Assembly: GCA_944390795.1 (NCBI GenBank)
Contig: CALXRI010000009.1
Span: forward strand, 52,386 to 116,385
Source of the DNA: an uncultured Victivallales bacterium
GTDB lineage: Bacteria; Verrucomicrobiota; Lentisphaeria; Victivallales; UBA1829
Direction of reading: 5' to 3'
Length of the DNA: 64,000 bases
The position numbers were made by a program, and so were the translations under genes. Numbering within the stretch: the first letter of the stretch is position 1; the number at the start of each line of letters is the position of its first letter. Below the pieces are notes generated by a model. That model was not told where the DNA came from. It worked only from the letters and a program-made list of their open reading frames with translations, and did no database searches. Shown piece after piece: positions 44,469-52,340 of this stretch.

Positions 44469-45398
44469 TCAAAGTTGAATCTTTTCAAGGTCTCCGCAGG
44501 AGGAGACGTTGAGCAGCGCCTTCGACGGATCAATCTGCTTGACCAGCCCCGTCAGCACGGTGCCGGGACCGAACTCGATGAAGGTGTCGGCGCCGAGCGC
44601 CGAAAGAGCATTGACGCAGTCGACCCACCGGACGCTCCCCGCAACCTGACTGACGAGATTCGCCTTGATCTGCGTGAAATCCTCCGTGACTTTTCCCGTG
44701 ACGTTCTGCGCGACAGGAACAACATTCTGCCGGATCGTCACGCCGTCCAGGACGCTCCTGAGCTGTTCGCCCGCCTTCGCCATCAGCCGGGAGTGATAGG
44801 CGCCCGCCACATTCAGCGGAACGATCCTGCGGATGTTCTCAAGCCCCCTGATCTGTTCGCACGCTCTGGAGACCCCGTCGGCGGCACCGCTGATGACGAT
44901 CTGCCCGGGCGAATTGTAATTCGCAACGTCAATGGCGCAGTCGGCGCAGATCTGCCGGATCGTGTCCGCGGGCGCCGGTCCCTTTGTCAGCACGCATGCC
45001 ATCGCTCCGCTTGTCTCGCGACATGCGGCGTCCATCAGTTCGGCGCGACGGGCGACAAGCCGGAGTCCGTCGGCAAAGCTGAACGATTCCGCACAGCAGA
45101 GCGCGCCATATTCACCGAGGCTGAGTCCCGCCGCACCGACCGGTCTGACCGCATCGCCGAATTTTTCACGGAATGCGGCGAGACACGCCATGCTGGTCAC
45201 GAAAATCGCAACCTGACAATATCTGCTTTCGGTCAGTTTCTCTTCCGGACCATTGAAACAGAGGTCGGAAACACTCCAGTCAAGAAGCGAATCCGCCTCG
45301 CGATAGACGGCTGCGCCCGCATGGCTGCCGTCAAAGATGTCCTTTCCCATTCCGACGCGCTGTGCGCCCTGTCCGGAAAAAATAAAAGCTGCTTTCAT
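44469..45398 (-). CDS. fabD: Malonyl-CoA:ACP transacylase
   Basis: Loads malonate onto ACP. IFSGQGAQRVGMGKD opens the protein; the nucleophile is Ser93 in GLSLGEYGAL and the partner His202 is in AGAYHSRLM. GADTFIEFGPGTVLTGLVK closes it. 309 residues is normal. Its ATG overlaps the stop codon of the kinase gene by four bases (ATGA), so its translation is coupled to that kinase. Confidence 0.95.
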   Translation of the reverse strand: MKAAFIFSGQGAQRVGMGKDIFDGSHAGAAVYREADSLLDWSVSDLCFNGPEEKLTESRYCQVAIFVTSMACLAAFREKFGDAVRPVGAAGLSLGEYGALCCAESFSFADGLRLVARRAELMDAACRETSGAMACVLTKGPAPADTIRQICADCAIDVANYNSPGQIVISGAADGVSRACEQIRGLENIRRIVPLNVAGAYHSRLMAKAGEQLRSVLDGVTIRQNVVPVAQNVTGKVTEDFTQIKANLVSQVAGSVRWVDCVNALSALGADTFIEFGPGTVLTGLVKQIDPSKALLNVSSCGDLEKIQL

Positions 45399-47842
45399 TT
45401 TTTACCTTTTGTTGTTTGCTGTTTTGGTCTCTCCGGGGCTTTGTTCCCCGCGTTGTCTTTTATCCCCCGCAGAAGTTCCTCCTTGAATTTCGCGAACTCC
45501 GGCATGGATCCATACGCGGAGACAAGGTGCCGGGCCTCCTCTTTCGACCCCTTGCGCCATTTCCGCACCGCGTCCTCGACCGCATTGGAAAAATATATAT
45601 TTATCATAGACTCTATTTCCGTTTTTTCAAATCCGTTTGCCGCAGTCCGCCTTGCCTCCTTCCATCTGCCAAGCGAGGCGAAAAAGGCCGGAATGGAAAA
45701 TTCCAGTTTTTTCTTTTCCGACGCATGTCTCTCCAGGGAAAGGAGTTCCGAAGAAGAAAAACGGGAAAACGGCAGATTTTCGCTCATCATGCCTTCCTGA
45801 TAAAGCAGAACATAATCTTTTTTGATGCGTCCGATTTTCATTTTTTTCCGGGAGACAGGACTTGCAAGCGGAAAACCGGCGTATTCTCCGCGGGAATCGT
45901 AAATCAGTCCGTATGCCGCGCGCATCTTCATTGCAAACTGCCAGAATGCGGAAAACCAGTTCCGGAATGCACGCGTCGATGTCCTGTAATCGGCGTCTTC
46001 CTTCAGAAAATCCGGCAGAACCAGTTCTTTTTCCAGAAGACTGAAATCACGGGAGAGAACAGCCCCGGCAAGCAGGGACCGGAGCGACTGCCGGCATGCT
46101 TCAAGTTTCCCGCGATAGGCCTCGAGTTCGTTCTGCCTTCTCTTTTTTTCCTCGGCAAGACGCTTTCTCCGCTCCTCTTCCAACTTTTTCAGCCGGGCGG
46201 CCTCGGCATCCTTCCGGTTCCGCTCGGCAAGCTGCGCCGCATGCTCCTTCCGAAGTTTCACCACGAGAGCGTCGCGCTCCTCCTCCAGAAGCCGGATTTT
46301 TCCGGACTCCTCCTCATTGAGCTTGATCCGCTCCCGAACAACTGCAAGCAGCCGCGGATCCTTCGTTTCAATCGCGTTCAGGAGGATGGCGGCCCGGTTC
46401 AGAAGTTTCTGCGCCCGGGTGTAATGGTTGTCATCGGAATATTTTTTCCGGACAAGTTCCCGCCCGGTTTCCATCTCCTTCCGCGCCTGCGCCTTCAGTT
46501 GCTCCGCAAGCTCAAGAGCCTTGTTGACCGCCGCCTGGAGCGCCATGAATTGTTTCTCAAACTTCTTCAACCGTCCGTAATTCTCGCCGACCTCCCGGCG
46601 CGTCGACTCCAGAACACCGAACTTCTGAGCGGCAAGATGCGCGCGGTCCAGAGCAGCCTTGTATGCCTGCGGACTGGTTGTATAAGGATCAAACGTGCAG
46701 TCATTCAGCGCCCTGCGGGCCAGACGGTTGTTATGCCAGACAAACAACGCTGCGAGAAGCAGAATGAAGAGAAGCAGAATGAAACCGTACAGAAGCGGAA
46801 TCCAGTGTTTCCTCATCGGCGGCCGGCGCAGGGGCTGGGAGTCGGTCGCAACCGGAACCAGGCGGATCGGCTGAAGAAGCGCCTGCTCCTGTGCCAGGCG
46901 CGCCTCGTAAATTCCCGCGGCGGCAAGCAGAAACTCCTCCCAGGAGGAAAAGCGCTTTCTGGGAGTCTTGCCGAGCATCCGTTTCATCAGGGCGGAAAGC
47001 TCGGACGAAATGCAGGAACCCGGTGCGCGTTCGGACGGCTCCGGATAAGGCGCATTGTTGTGCATGTCGAGAATCCGGTCGACGGACTGATCGTAAAACG
47101 GCACGTAACCGGTCACCATGTGGTAGAGAGTCGCGCCGAGCGAATAAAGGTCCGTGCTCCAGGTGAGCGTCTTCCCCTGAATCTGCTCGGGACTCATGTA
47201 AAACGGGGATCCCTCCACCTCCCCGTTGATCAGGGAATCCTCGCCGGCCTCCTGCGCGATTCCCATGTCGAGAAGCATCGCCTCGTTGTCGGAATCGAGC
47301 ATGATGTTCGCCGGCTTGATGTCCTTGTGAAACATCCGGTGCTTTTCCCAGATCTGCTGAAGAGCCGCGGCGATCTTGAGGACAATTCCGAGCGCCTCCG
47401 CCTCGGAAAAGATTTTCCCCTCGTCCAGAAGCTTTTCCAGCGTCTCGCCGCGGACATACTGCATGGCAATATAATAAAAGCCGTCGGCGTTCCCCGCCTC
47501 CAGTGTTGTCACGATATTCGGATACTGGAATTTGGCGGCATTTCGCGCCTCGTTGATGAAACGTTCCGCGGCCTCTTTCTTCTCCGCAAGGGAACGTTTG
47601 AGAATCTTGATCGCGACCAGACGCTCCACGGCAACCTGATTGGCGAGATAGACGCGTCCCGAACTGCCGGAGGCAAGCAGACGGACAATCTCAAAGCCGT
47701 TGATCGTGAATCCTTCCGGCAGAATGTCGCATGCGCTGTCGATTGTGAGCTCCTCTCCGCAGTACGGGCAGACGACGCGTTCCATATCGGTCGCTTCGCA
47801 CGAAAAACTGTTTTCGCATCTGCTGCAGATAAATTCGCTCAT
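45395..47842 (-). CDS. Transmembrane Ser/Thr protein kinase with zinc ribbon and coiled coil
   Basis: 815 residues. An N-terminal zinc ribbon has CSRC (Cys6, Cys9) and CPYC (Cys25, Cys28). The Hanks-type kinase (about 48-310) shows a glycine loop GSSGRVYLA, Lys79 in VAIKILK, catalytic Asp173 in HKDIKPANIMLD, DMG instead of DFG at 191, and SPEQIQG. One membrane helix spans about 346-368. An extracytoplasmic Glu/Lys/Arg coiled coil to about 620 and a helical C-terminal region follow. ATG 47842 follows GAGGA by 9 bases. It is in one operon with fabD and fabG. Confidence 0.88.
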   Translation of the reverse strand: MSEFICSRCENSFSCEATDMERVVCPYCGEELTIDSACDILPEGFTINGFEIVRLLASGSSGRVYLANQVAVERLVAIKILKRSLAEKKEAAERFINEARNAAKFQYPNIVTTLEAGNADGFYYIAMQYVRGETLEKLLDEGKIFSEAEALGIVLKIAAALQQIWEKHRMFHKDIKPANIMLDSDNEAMLLDMGIAQEAGEDSLINGEVEGSPFYMSPEQIQGKTLTWSTDLYSLGATLYHMVTGYVPFYDQSVDRILDMHNNAPYPEPSERAPGSCISSELSALMKRMLGKTPRKRFSSWEEFLLAAAGIYEARLAQEQALLQPIRLVPVATDSQPLRRPPMRKHWIPLLYGFILLLFILLLAALFVWHNNRLARRALNDCTFDPYTTSPQAYKAALDRAHLAAQKFGVLESTRREVGENYGRLKKFEKQFMALQAAVNKALELAEQLKAQARKEMETGRELVRKKYSDDNHYTRAQKLLNRAAILLNAIETKDPRLLAVVRERIKLNEEESGKIRLLEEERDALVVKLRKEHAAQLAERNRKDAEAARLKKLEEERRKRLAEEKKRRQNELEAYRGKLEACRQSLRSLLAGAVLSRDFSLLEKELVLPDFLKEDADYRTSTRAFRNWFSAFWQFAMKMRAAYGLIYDSRGEYAGFPLASPVSRKKMKIGRIKKDYVLLYQEGMMSENLPFSRFSSSELLSLERHASEKKKLEFSIPAFFASLGRWKEARRTAANGFEKTEIESMINIYFSNAVEDAVRKWRKGSKEEARHLVSAYGSMPEFAKFKEELLRGIKDNAGNKAPERPKQQTTKGKK

Positions 47843-47903
47843 TCGGCAGAATCCTCGCATCCGGCACGCACTGCGCCGTTTTGCCTCCGCTGTTGATTAT
47901 GGA

Positions 47904-48488
47904 TTAGAGGGAACCCTTTGTCGAGGGAATTCCCGTTTCCCTCGGATCCGGCTCGACCGCCTGGGAAAGCGCTCTGCCGAGCCCTTTGAAAACCGCCTCG
48001 AACACATGATGCACTTCCGCGCCCTTCAGAAGCCGGATATGAAGATTGATCCCCCCTTTGACGCAGAAGGCCTGGAAGAACTCCTTGAACAGCGCCGTGT
48101 CCAGATCGCGGATCCGCGCCGCAGGCGGAACCAGATCATATACCAGATACGGTCTGCCGGAAAGATCCAGCGCGATCAGAGCGAGCGACTCATCCATGGG
48201 AAGCAGGAAATTTCCATAACGGCGAATGCCTCTCTTGTCGCCGAGCGCCCGGGCGGTCACTTCGCCGAGCACCAGTCCGAGATCCTCCATCGTATGATGG
48301 CAGTCCACCTCCAGATCGCCCTTTGCCGCAAGATTCAGATCGAATTTTCCATGTTTTGCAAAAAGCGTCAGCATATGGTCCATGAAAGCGATGCCCGTGG
48401 AGATGTCGGATCTGCCTTCCCCGTCAAGATTGATGGACGCCCGGATCTCCGTTTCCCGTGTAATGCGTTCCGCACTGCCTTGTCTCAT
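47904..48488 (-). CDS. hisB: Imidazoleglycerol-phosphate dehydratase
   Basis: Manganese enzyme of histidine synthesis, single-function form of 194 residues. The repeated metal motifs are HHTMEDLGLVLGE (VDCHHTMED) and KGAEVHHVFEAVFKGLGRAL; GIAFMDHMLTLFAKHG and the first-half RETEIRASINLDG are diagnostic. No other his gene is nearby, so the pathway is scattered. It has a good promoter at 48522-48550 and lies 61 bases before the kinase gene. Confidence 0.95.
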   Translation of the reverse strand: MRQGSAERITRETEIRASINLDGEGRSDISTGIAFMDHMLTLFAKHGKFDLNLAAKGDLEVDCHHTMEDLGLVLGEVTARALGDKRGIRRYGNFLLPMDESLALIALDLSGRPYLVYDLVPPAARIRDLDTALFKEFFQAFCVKGGINLHIRLLKGAEVHHVFEAVFKGLGRALSQAVEPDPRETGIPSTKGSL

Positions 48489-48521
48489 AATGATATGGTC
48501 CTCCCGTTTTTCCTCATCGAC

Positions 48522-48550
48522 AATTTACTTTGTTAAATAGTGTTTGTCAA
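48522..48550 (-). promoter_or_regulatory. Predicted promoter of hisB (and the kinase-fabD-fabG genes)
   Basis: Minus strand TTGACA (48550-48545), 17-base spacer, TAAATT (48527-48522). Confidence 0.6.
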
Positions 48551-48572
48551 CGTCTTTCGGAAACAAATCGCA

Positions 48573-48610
48573 TTCTTAAGGCGGCAGGACTCACGGGAAA
48601 GCGCGAAGCA
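48573..48610 (+). repeat. Fragment related to the dispersed intergenic repeat
   Basis: GCGGCAGGACTCACGGGA and the bases after it match GCGGCAGGACTGACAGGA in the copy at 52199-52310, in the same order. It lies between the MFS gene end and the hisB promoter. Confidence 0.4.
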
Positions 48611-48665
48611 ATTTATGGAAAGAATGCCCGCTTCGCATGCGTCCGTCCCATGCGGCGGCACTGCG

Positions 48666-49907
48666 TCAGACGTCCTCTTCGCGGAAATCCGAAAAACGCT
48701 TCATGACGCGGATAATCAGAAACATGATCAGGATGAAAAAAACCGGTCCGACAACAAACAGAAAACGGATCCCGAGAAGCTTCGTCACGATTCCGCCAGC
48801 CAGAGGCGCGACAAACCATCCGAAGGAACGCGCCGATGCCGCCCAGCCGAAAATCAGGCCGCGGGTCTGCGGAATCGTTTTGCGGCAGAGCCAGATCTGC
48901 AGGGCAGGGTCCAGTCCGCTGCTGGCGAAAATCATCGCGAAGCGGGCGCTGAACAGAAACAGCATGCTGTGCGCAAAGGTCAGGCTGAACATGAAACCGC
49001 CGGTCAGCAGAGCGGAGAAAATCGCGATCATGCCCGGCGGATGCCTGTCCGCCAGATACCCCAGCAGAAAACCGGAAAGCACGCCGGCAATGCCGCAGAA
49101 GGCCTGCAGTGCGCCCGTCCACGCGGACGCTCCGTCGATCCCCCCGTTGATATCCTGAACGAAGAGCGGAATGAACGAGGAGTCGAACTGGCGCGCAAAC
49201 ATCACAGCGCCCATCAGAAACAGAAGCGGAAGCGCCAGAGCCAGATGCCGTCGCTTCGGCGTAATCGAGCTGAAAAAGCCGCGGTGGCTGTGCAGCAGCG
49301 GCACAAAATATTCATGCACGCCGAACAGCACCAGAAAAAACGGAATCAGCATCAGGAACCCGGAAATGAGAAACGCCGTCCGGTAGCCGAAGTATTCCGC
49401 CGCGAAACCGCCGATGAAGGCGCCGGTCAGCGCGCCGGAAAACACCGCGCTGTTCAGCGAGCCGAGCGCGAAGCCGCTGTGCTCTTCCGGCGTATGAGTG
49501 GCGATCAGCGTCTGCGCGGCGGAAACAGAGCCGCAAAGCGCACCCTGCACCAGGCGCAGCAGAATCAGATACACCGGAGCGTGAACCACTCCCATCAGTC
49601 CGAGCACGATCACTCCGCCGAGATAGGAGCGCAGCAGCATCTTCCGCCTGCCGTACTTATCCGCAAGCGCTCCCCAGACGGGAGCAAACAGCATCATGGT
49701 CAGCGGCGTTCCGGCTCCGAACAGCGCAACCCAGAAGTCGATGCCGGTGCGCGTCACTCCCATCTCCTGCATGTAGAACGGTGCAAAAGGAAGCCCGAAG
49801 GCAAAACCGATCTGGGAGAAAAACTGCGCGATCCAGACCATGACAAGATTTTTTTTCCATGTCCTGCCGAAATCCGGCTTCTCCGGAAACAAGCTGTCCG
49901 AATCCAT
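48666..49907 (-). CDS. MFS transporter
   Basis: 413 residues, twelve membrane segments. The motif-A region between helices 2 and 3 reads APVWGALADKYGRRKMLLRS, and a second-half counterpart is GFLLGYLADRHPPGM. The profile matches drug or sugar-efflux MFS proteins of the MdtG/TetA type (QTLIATHTPEEHSGFALGSL). No substrate can be assigned. It is transcribed away from the GntR gene. Confidence 0.85.
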   Translation of the reverse strand: MDSDSLFPEKPDFGRTWKKNLVMVWIAQFFSQIGFAFGLPFAPFYMQEMGVTRTGIDFWVALFGAGTPLTMMLFAPVWGALADKYGRRKMLLRSYLGGVIVLGLMGVVHAPVYLILLRLVQGALCGSVSAAQTLIATHTPEEHSGFALGSLNSAVFSGALTGAFIGGFAAEYFGYRTAFLISGFLMLIPFFLVLFGVHEYFVPLLHSHRGFFSSITPKRRHLALALPLLFLMGAVMFARQFDSSFIPLFVQDINGGIDGASAWTGALQAFCGIAGVLSGFLLGYLADRHPPGMIAIFSALLTGGFMFSLTFAHSMLFLFSARFAMIFASSGLDPALQIWLCRKTIPQTRGLIFGWAASARSFGWFVAPLAGGIVTKLLGIRFLFVVGPVFFILIMFLIIRVMKRFSDFREEDV

Positions 49908-50242
49908 CTTTCAAAGAGTCCTTATCTTGTATTGCTCAAACCGGGACTCTACATCCCGTCCGGGGATTTTGCAAATCAGAATCCGTAAATACCTTAAATT
50001 TCAAAATATTGAAACGGCAGCGGACCACACTCTTCCGGACTGAATCATGAAAGCTCCTTCATTGGGGATGGAAATCCGCACCGTGCACGGCGCGCGCCGG
50101 ACTTCTCCCCGCGGCGGCAGCTCCTGCCGGATTTGCGGCACTGCATCAGAAATATCCTGAAAAAAACTGTTTTTTTCAGGATTGCCCTTGACACTTAAGT
50201 ATACCGGAGTTTATACTGAATAAGCATACAAAGGAAGTCATC
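49908..50242. other. 335-base divergent intergenic space
   Basis: Between the MFS and GntR genes. It contains a perfect 12-bp A/T-rich hairpin (TCCTGAAAAAAA, CTG, TTTTTTTCAGGA; 50155-50181) and directly after it the GntR promoter and operator. No reading frame is supported. Confidence 0.6.
50188..50217 (+). promoter_or_regulatory. GntR promoter with overlapping operator dyad
   Basis: Consensus TTGACA (50188-50193), 18-base spacer and TATACT (50212-50217). The arms AGTATA (50198-50203) and TATACT (50212-50217) form a perfect 6-bp inverted repeat with 8 bases between, so one arm is the -10 itself. A bound repressor would block polymerase. Confidence 0.7.
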
Positions 50243-51304
50243 ATGCGGCCACCGGTGAAAAGAGATAAAATCGCAAATGAGCTCAAGGCGCGGATTCTCG
50301 GCGGAATCCTGCCGCCCGGCGGGCGCATTCCCGCGGAACAGGAGCTCGCCCGCCGGTGGAACGTTGCGCGGGACACCCTGCGGGACGCCCTCCGGATTCT
50401 GGAGGAGGAATCGCTGATCGAACGGATCCCGGGAAAAGGCACGTTTGTACGCGCGGAGAAGAAAAAGACGGAAAATGTCATAACGTTCCTGCTTCCGTGC
50501 GCGGACATTCTGGCGGACCGGATCGGCTACCGGACCTCGCTGATTACAAGGGAAATGCTCTGCGGCGCAATGATTGAGGGGAGCAAGCGGAAGCTCCGGA
50601 TTGAAACCGTCGCCGTTTCTCCGACGAACCGGAACGACGACATCGACTGGCATGCGCTTTCCCATCTGGAGGAGTCCGCAAAAGTCATTGTCTTCACGCT
50701 CTGGTACCGGCCGCTCTTCTCCTTTCTCGCCGAACGGAAATGCCGCGTCGCGCTGATTACGACGGGAAGCGAGAACCGCCGCGCCGCGCAACACGGTCTC
50801 ACCGGAGACTGGATTCACCTGCACGAGAACGTCTCCGCCGTCATGCGGACGGCGGATGCTTTCCTCCGCTCGGAATATGGATGCGAGCGCACCTGTGCAG
50901 TTTTGCAGAACTATGCGGGGGAAACGCCGGAAGGGTTCGATCTGTTTCCGGACGCGCCCTGTCCCGGGCTCCTGTTTTTCACGCAGACGGAACACGACCG
51001 GAAATACCGGGAACAGATGAATGCCCTGTACAAACGCTTCCGCTTCGACGGACTGTTTCTGCAGACGCCCTGTCTGCACGCCTTCGACTACTCCCGCTCG
51101 CTGAATGCGAATCTCGGTCTGCCGGAAAGGGTCCGGATCCTCACTTACTGCGAAACGCCGTACAATACGCGTCTGCCAGTCCGGATTCCCGCCCTGAATT
51201 TCAATTTCCGCGAACTCGGGGCGGCGGCGGTCCGCCTTCTGAAGACATCCGGGGAAAATACGCCGGATTACGTGATTGAGCCATTCATCGACTTCTTTCG
51301 ATAA
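50243..51304 (+). CDS. GntR-family regulator with a sugar-sensor-like domain
   Basis: 353 residues. Residues about 8-72 are a GntR winged helix (IPAEQELARRWNVARDTLRD, ALRILEEESLIERIPGKGTF). The rest is a periplasmic-binding-like domain of the AraR/LacI kind, more diverged than usual (VITFLLPCADIL, EPFIDFF at the end). It likely represses its own promoter through the dyad at 50198-50217 and controls the creatininase gene 25 bases downstream. AAAGGAAG precedes the start. Confidence 0.88.
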   Translation: MRPPVKRDKIANELKARILGGILPPGGRIPAEQELARRWNVARDTLRDALRILEEESLIERIPGKGTFVRAEKKKTENVITFLLPCADILADRIGYRTSLITREMLCGAMIEGSKRKLRIETVAVSPTNRNDDIDWHALSHLEESAKVIVFTLWYRPLFSFLAERKCRVALITTGSENRRAAQHGLTGDWIHLHENVSAVMRTADAFLRSEYGCERTCAVLQNYAGETPEGFDLFPDAPCPGLLFFTQTEHDRKYREQMNALYKRFRFDGLFLQTPCLHAFDYSRSLNANLGLPERVRILTYCETPYNTRLPVRIPALNFNFRELGAAAVRLLKTSGENTPDYVIEPFIDFFR

Positions 51305-51329
51305 ACACACAATTAAGGAGGAATATGAA

Positions 51330-52184
51330 ATGAGAACGCATGCAATGGGGGAAATGACCGTCAAGGAGATCCGCGAGTATCTCAAAACCAATCAGACGAT
51401 CATTCTGCCCTACGGCGTCGTCGAACAGCACGGCTACCATCTGCCGTTGAGCATGGACATTCACAATGCGGAAGTCCCGTCCTACGCGCTTGCGGAGAAA
51501 CTCGGCTGCATTGTCGCTCCGCCGCTCAACTACTGCTTTTCCGGCGGCCAGCTCCCCGGCACGATCAACGTGCGCCCGACCACCTTCTGCGCCATGGTCT
51601 GCGACATCGTCGAATCCCTTGCGAACCAGGGATTCCTGAACATCCTGATCTTCCCCGGACACGGCGGCACGGAAAGTCTCGACCAGCTCCGGGAGTCCCT
51701 GCGCATCCTGAAATGGCTCAATCCCGCGCTGGAAAAAGTCATGATCATGATTCTCCGCCGGGGCGAATTCTGGCAGCGCCCGAAGGAACCGGGAAGGACC
51801 GGAAGCGATTTCCACGCGGGCGACGCGGAGACCTCTCTGATGCTGGCATACCGGCGGAATCTGGTTCAGCTCGATCAGCTGGAACTCGACGAAAAAGAAC
51901 TCGCTGAAAAAATGCGCCACGATCAGAATGCCTATCAGATCTGCACGACCCTCAGCGGAAGACCGCAGGAGATCGCCACCACGCGCCAGCGCCCCGAAAT
52001 CAAGGTCGGCGTCATGGGATATCCGGAAGACGCAACGGCGGAGCGCGGAATCGAAAACCTGGAAAATTCCATCGCGCCGATGGCGGAAATGCTCCGGCAG
52101 GCAATCGCCGAAGCCGAGGAAAACCGCAGAACCGGAAAACGCATTGAAGTGCAGTCCCCCGTGCTCGGAAACAACGGAAAATGA
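51330..52184 (+). CDS. Creatininase-family amidohydrolase
   Basis: 284 residues of the creatininase/MftE/ArfB fold. Metal ligands are visible in VVEQHGYHLPLSMDIHNAE, FPGHGGTES and HAGDAETSLML. Known members hydrolyse creatinine or cyclic amides, or process mycofactocin; the substrate here is not indicated. The start follows AAGGAGG by 8 bases. Being the only target gene behind a GntR regulator suggests an inducible catabolic step for a nitrogen-containing sugar or lactam; that is inference. Confidence 0.85.
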   Translation: MRTHAMGEMTVKEIREYLKTNQTIILPYGVVEQHGYHLPLSMDIHNAEVPSYALAEKLGCIVAPPLNYCFSGGQLPGTINVRPTTFCAMVCDIVESLANQGFLNILIFPGHGGTESLDQLRESLRILKWLNPALEKVMIMILRRGEFWQRPKEPGRTGSDFHAGDAETSLMLAYRRNLVQLDQLELDEKELAEKMRHDQNAYQICTTLSGRPQEIATTRQRPEIKVGVMGYPEDATAERGIENLENSIAPMAEMLRQAIAEAEENRRTGKRIEVQSPVLGNNGK

Positions 52185-52198
52185 ACTGCCCGCGGAAA

Positions 52199-52310
52199 TT
52201 GGGGATTCCGCCTGCGGCGACCGGCTTGCGCAGCTGGAGAGCGGCAGGACTGACAGGAGAGCACGAAACTCTTTTTGCGATGCAAGGCATCGCGGAATTC
52301 AGTTTTTTTT
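52199..52310 (+). repeat. Second copy of the dispersed intergenic repeat
   Basis: About 75% identical by eye to 17795-17907: TTGGGGATTCCGCCTGCGGC, then ACCGGCTTGCGCAGCTGG, a diverged middle, and the hairpin GCGATGC-AAG-GCATCGC followed by eight T. It lacks the left terminal inverted repeat of the first copy. It lies in the gap between convergent genes. Confidence 0.6.
52273..52310 (+). terminator. Repeat-borne terminator after the creatininase gene
   Basis: The hairpin GCGATGC-AAG-GCATCGC, extendable by four weaker pairs, is followed after five bases by a run of eight T. It would end the GntR-creatininase transcript. Confidence 0.5.
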
Positions 52311-52340
52311 AGAAACGGAAGACTCGCCCGCGGAAACGCG

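Noticed and set aside
45416..47896. Long plus-strand frame opposite the Ser/Thr kinase
   Set aside because: No domain visible; the kinase frame has all catalytic motifs.
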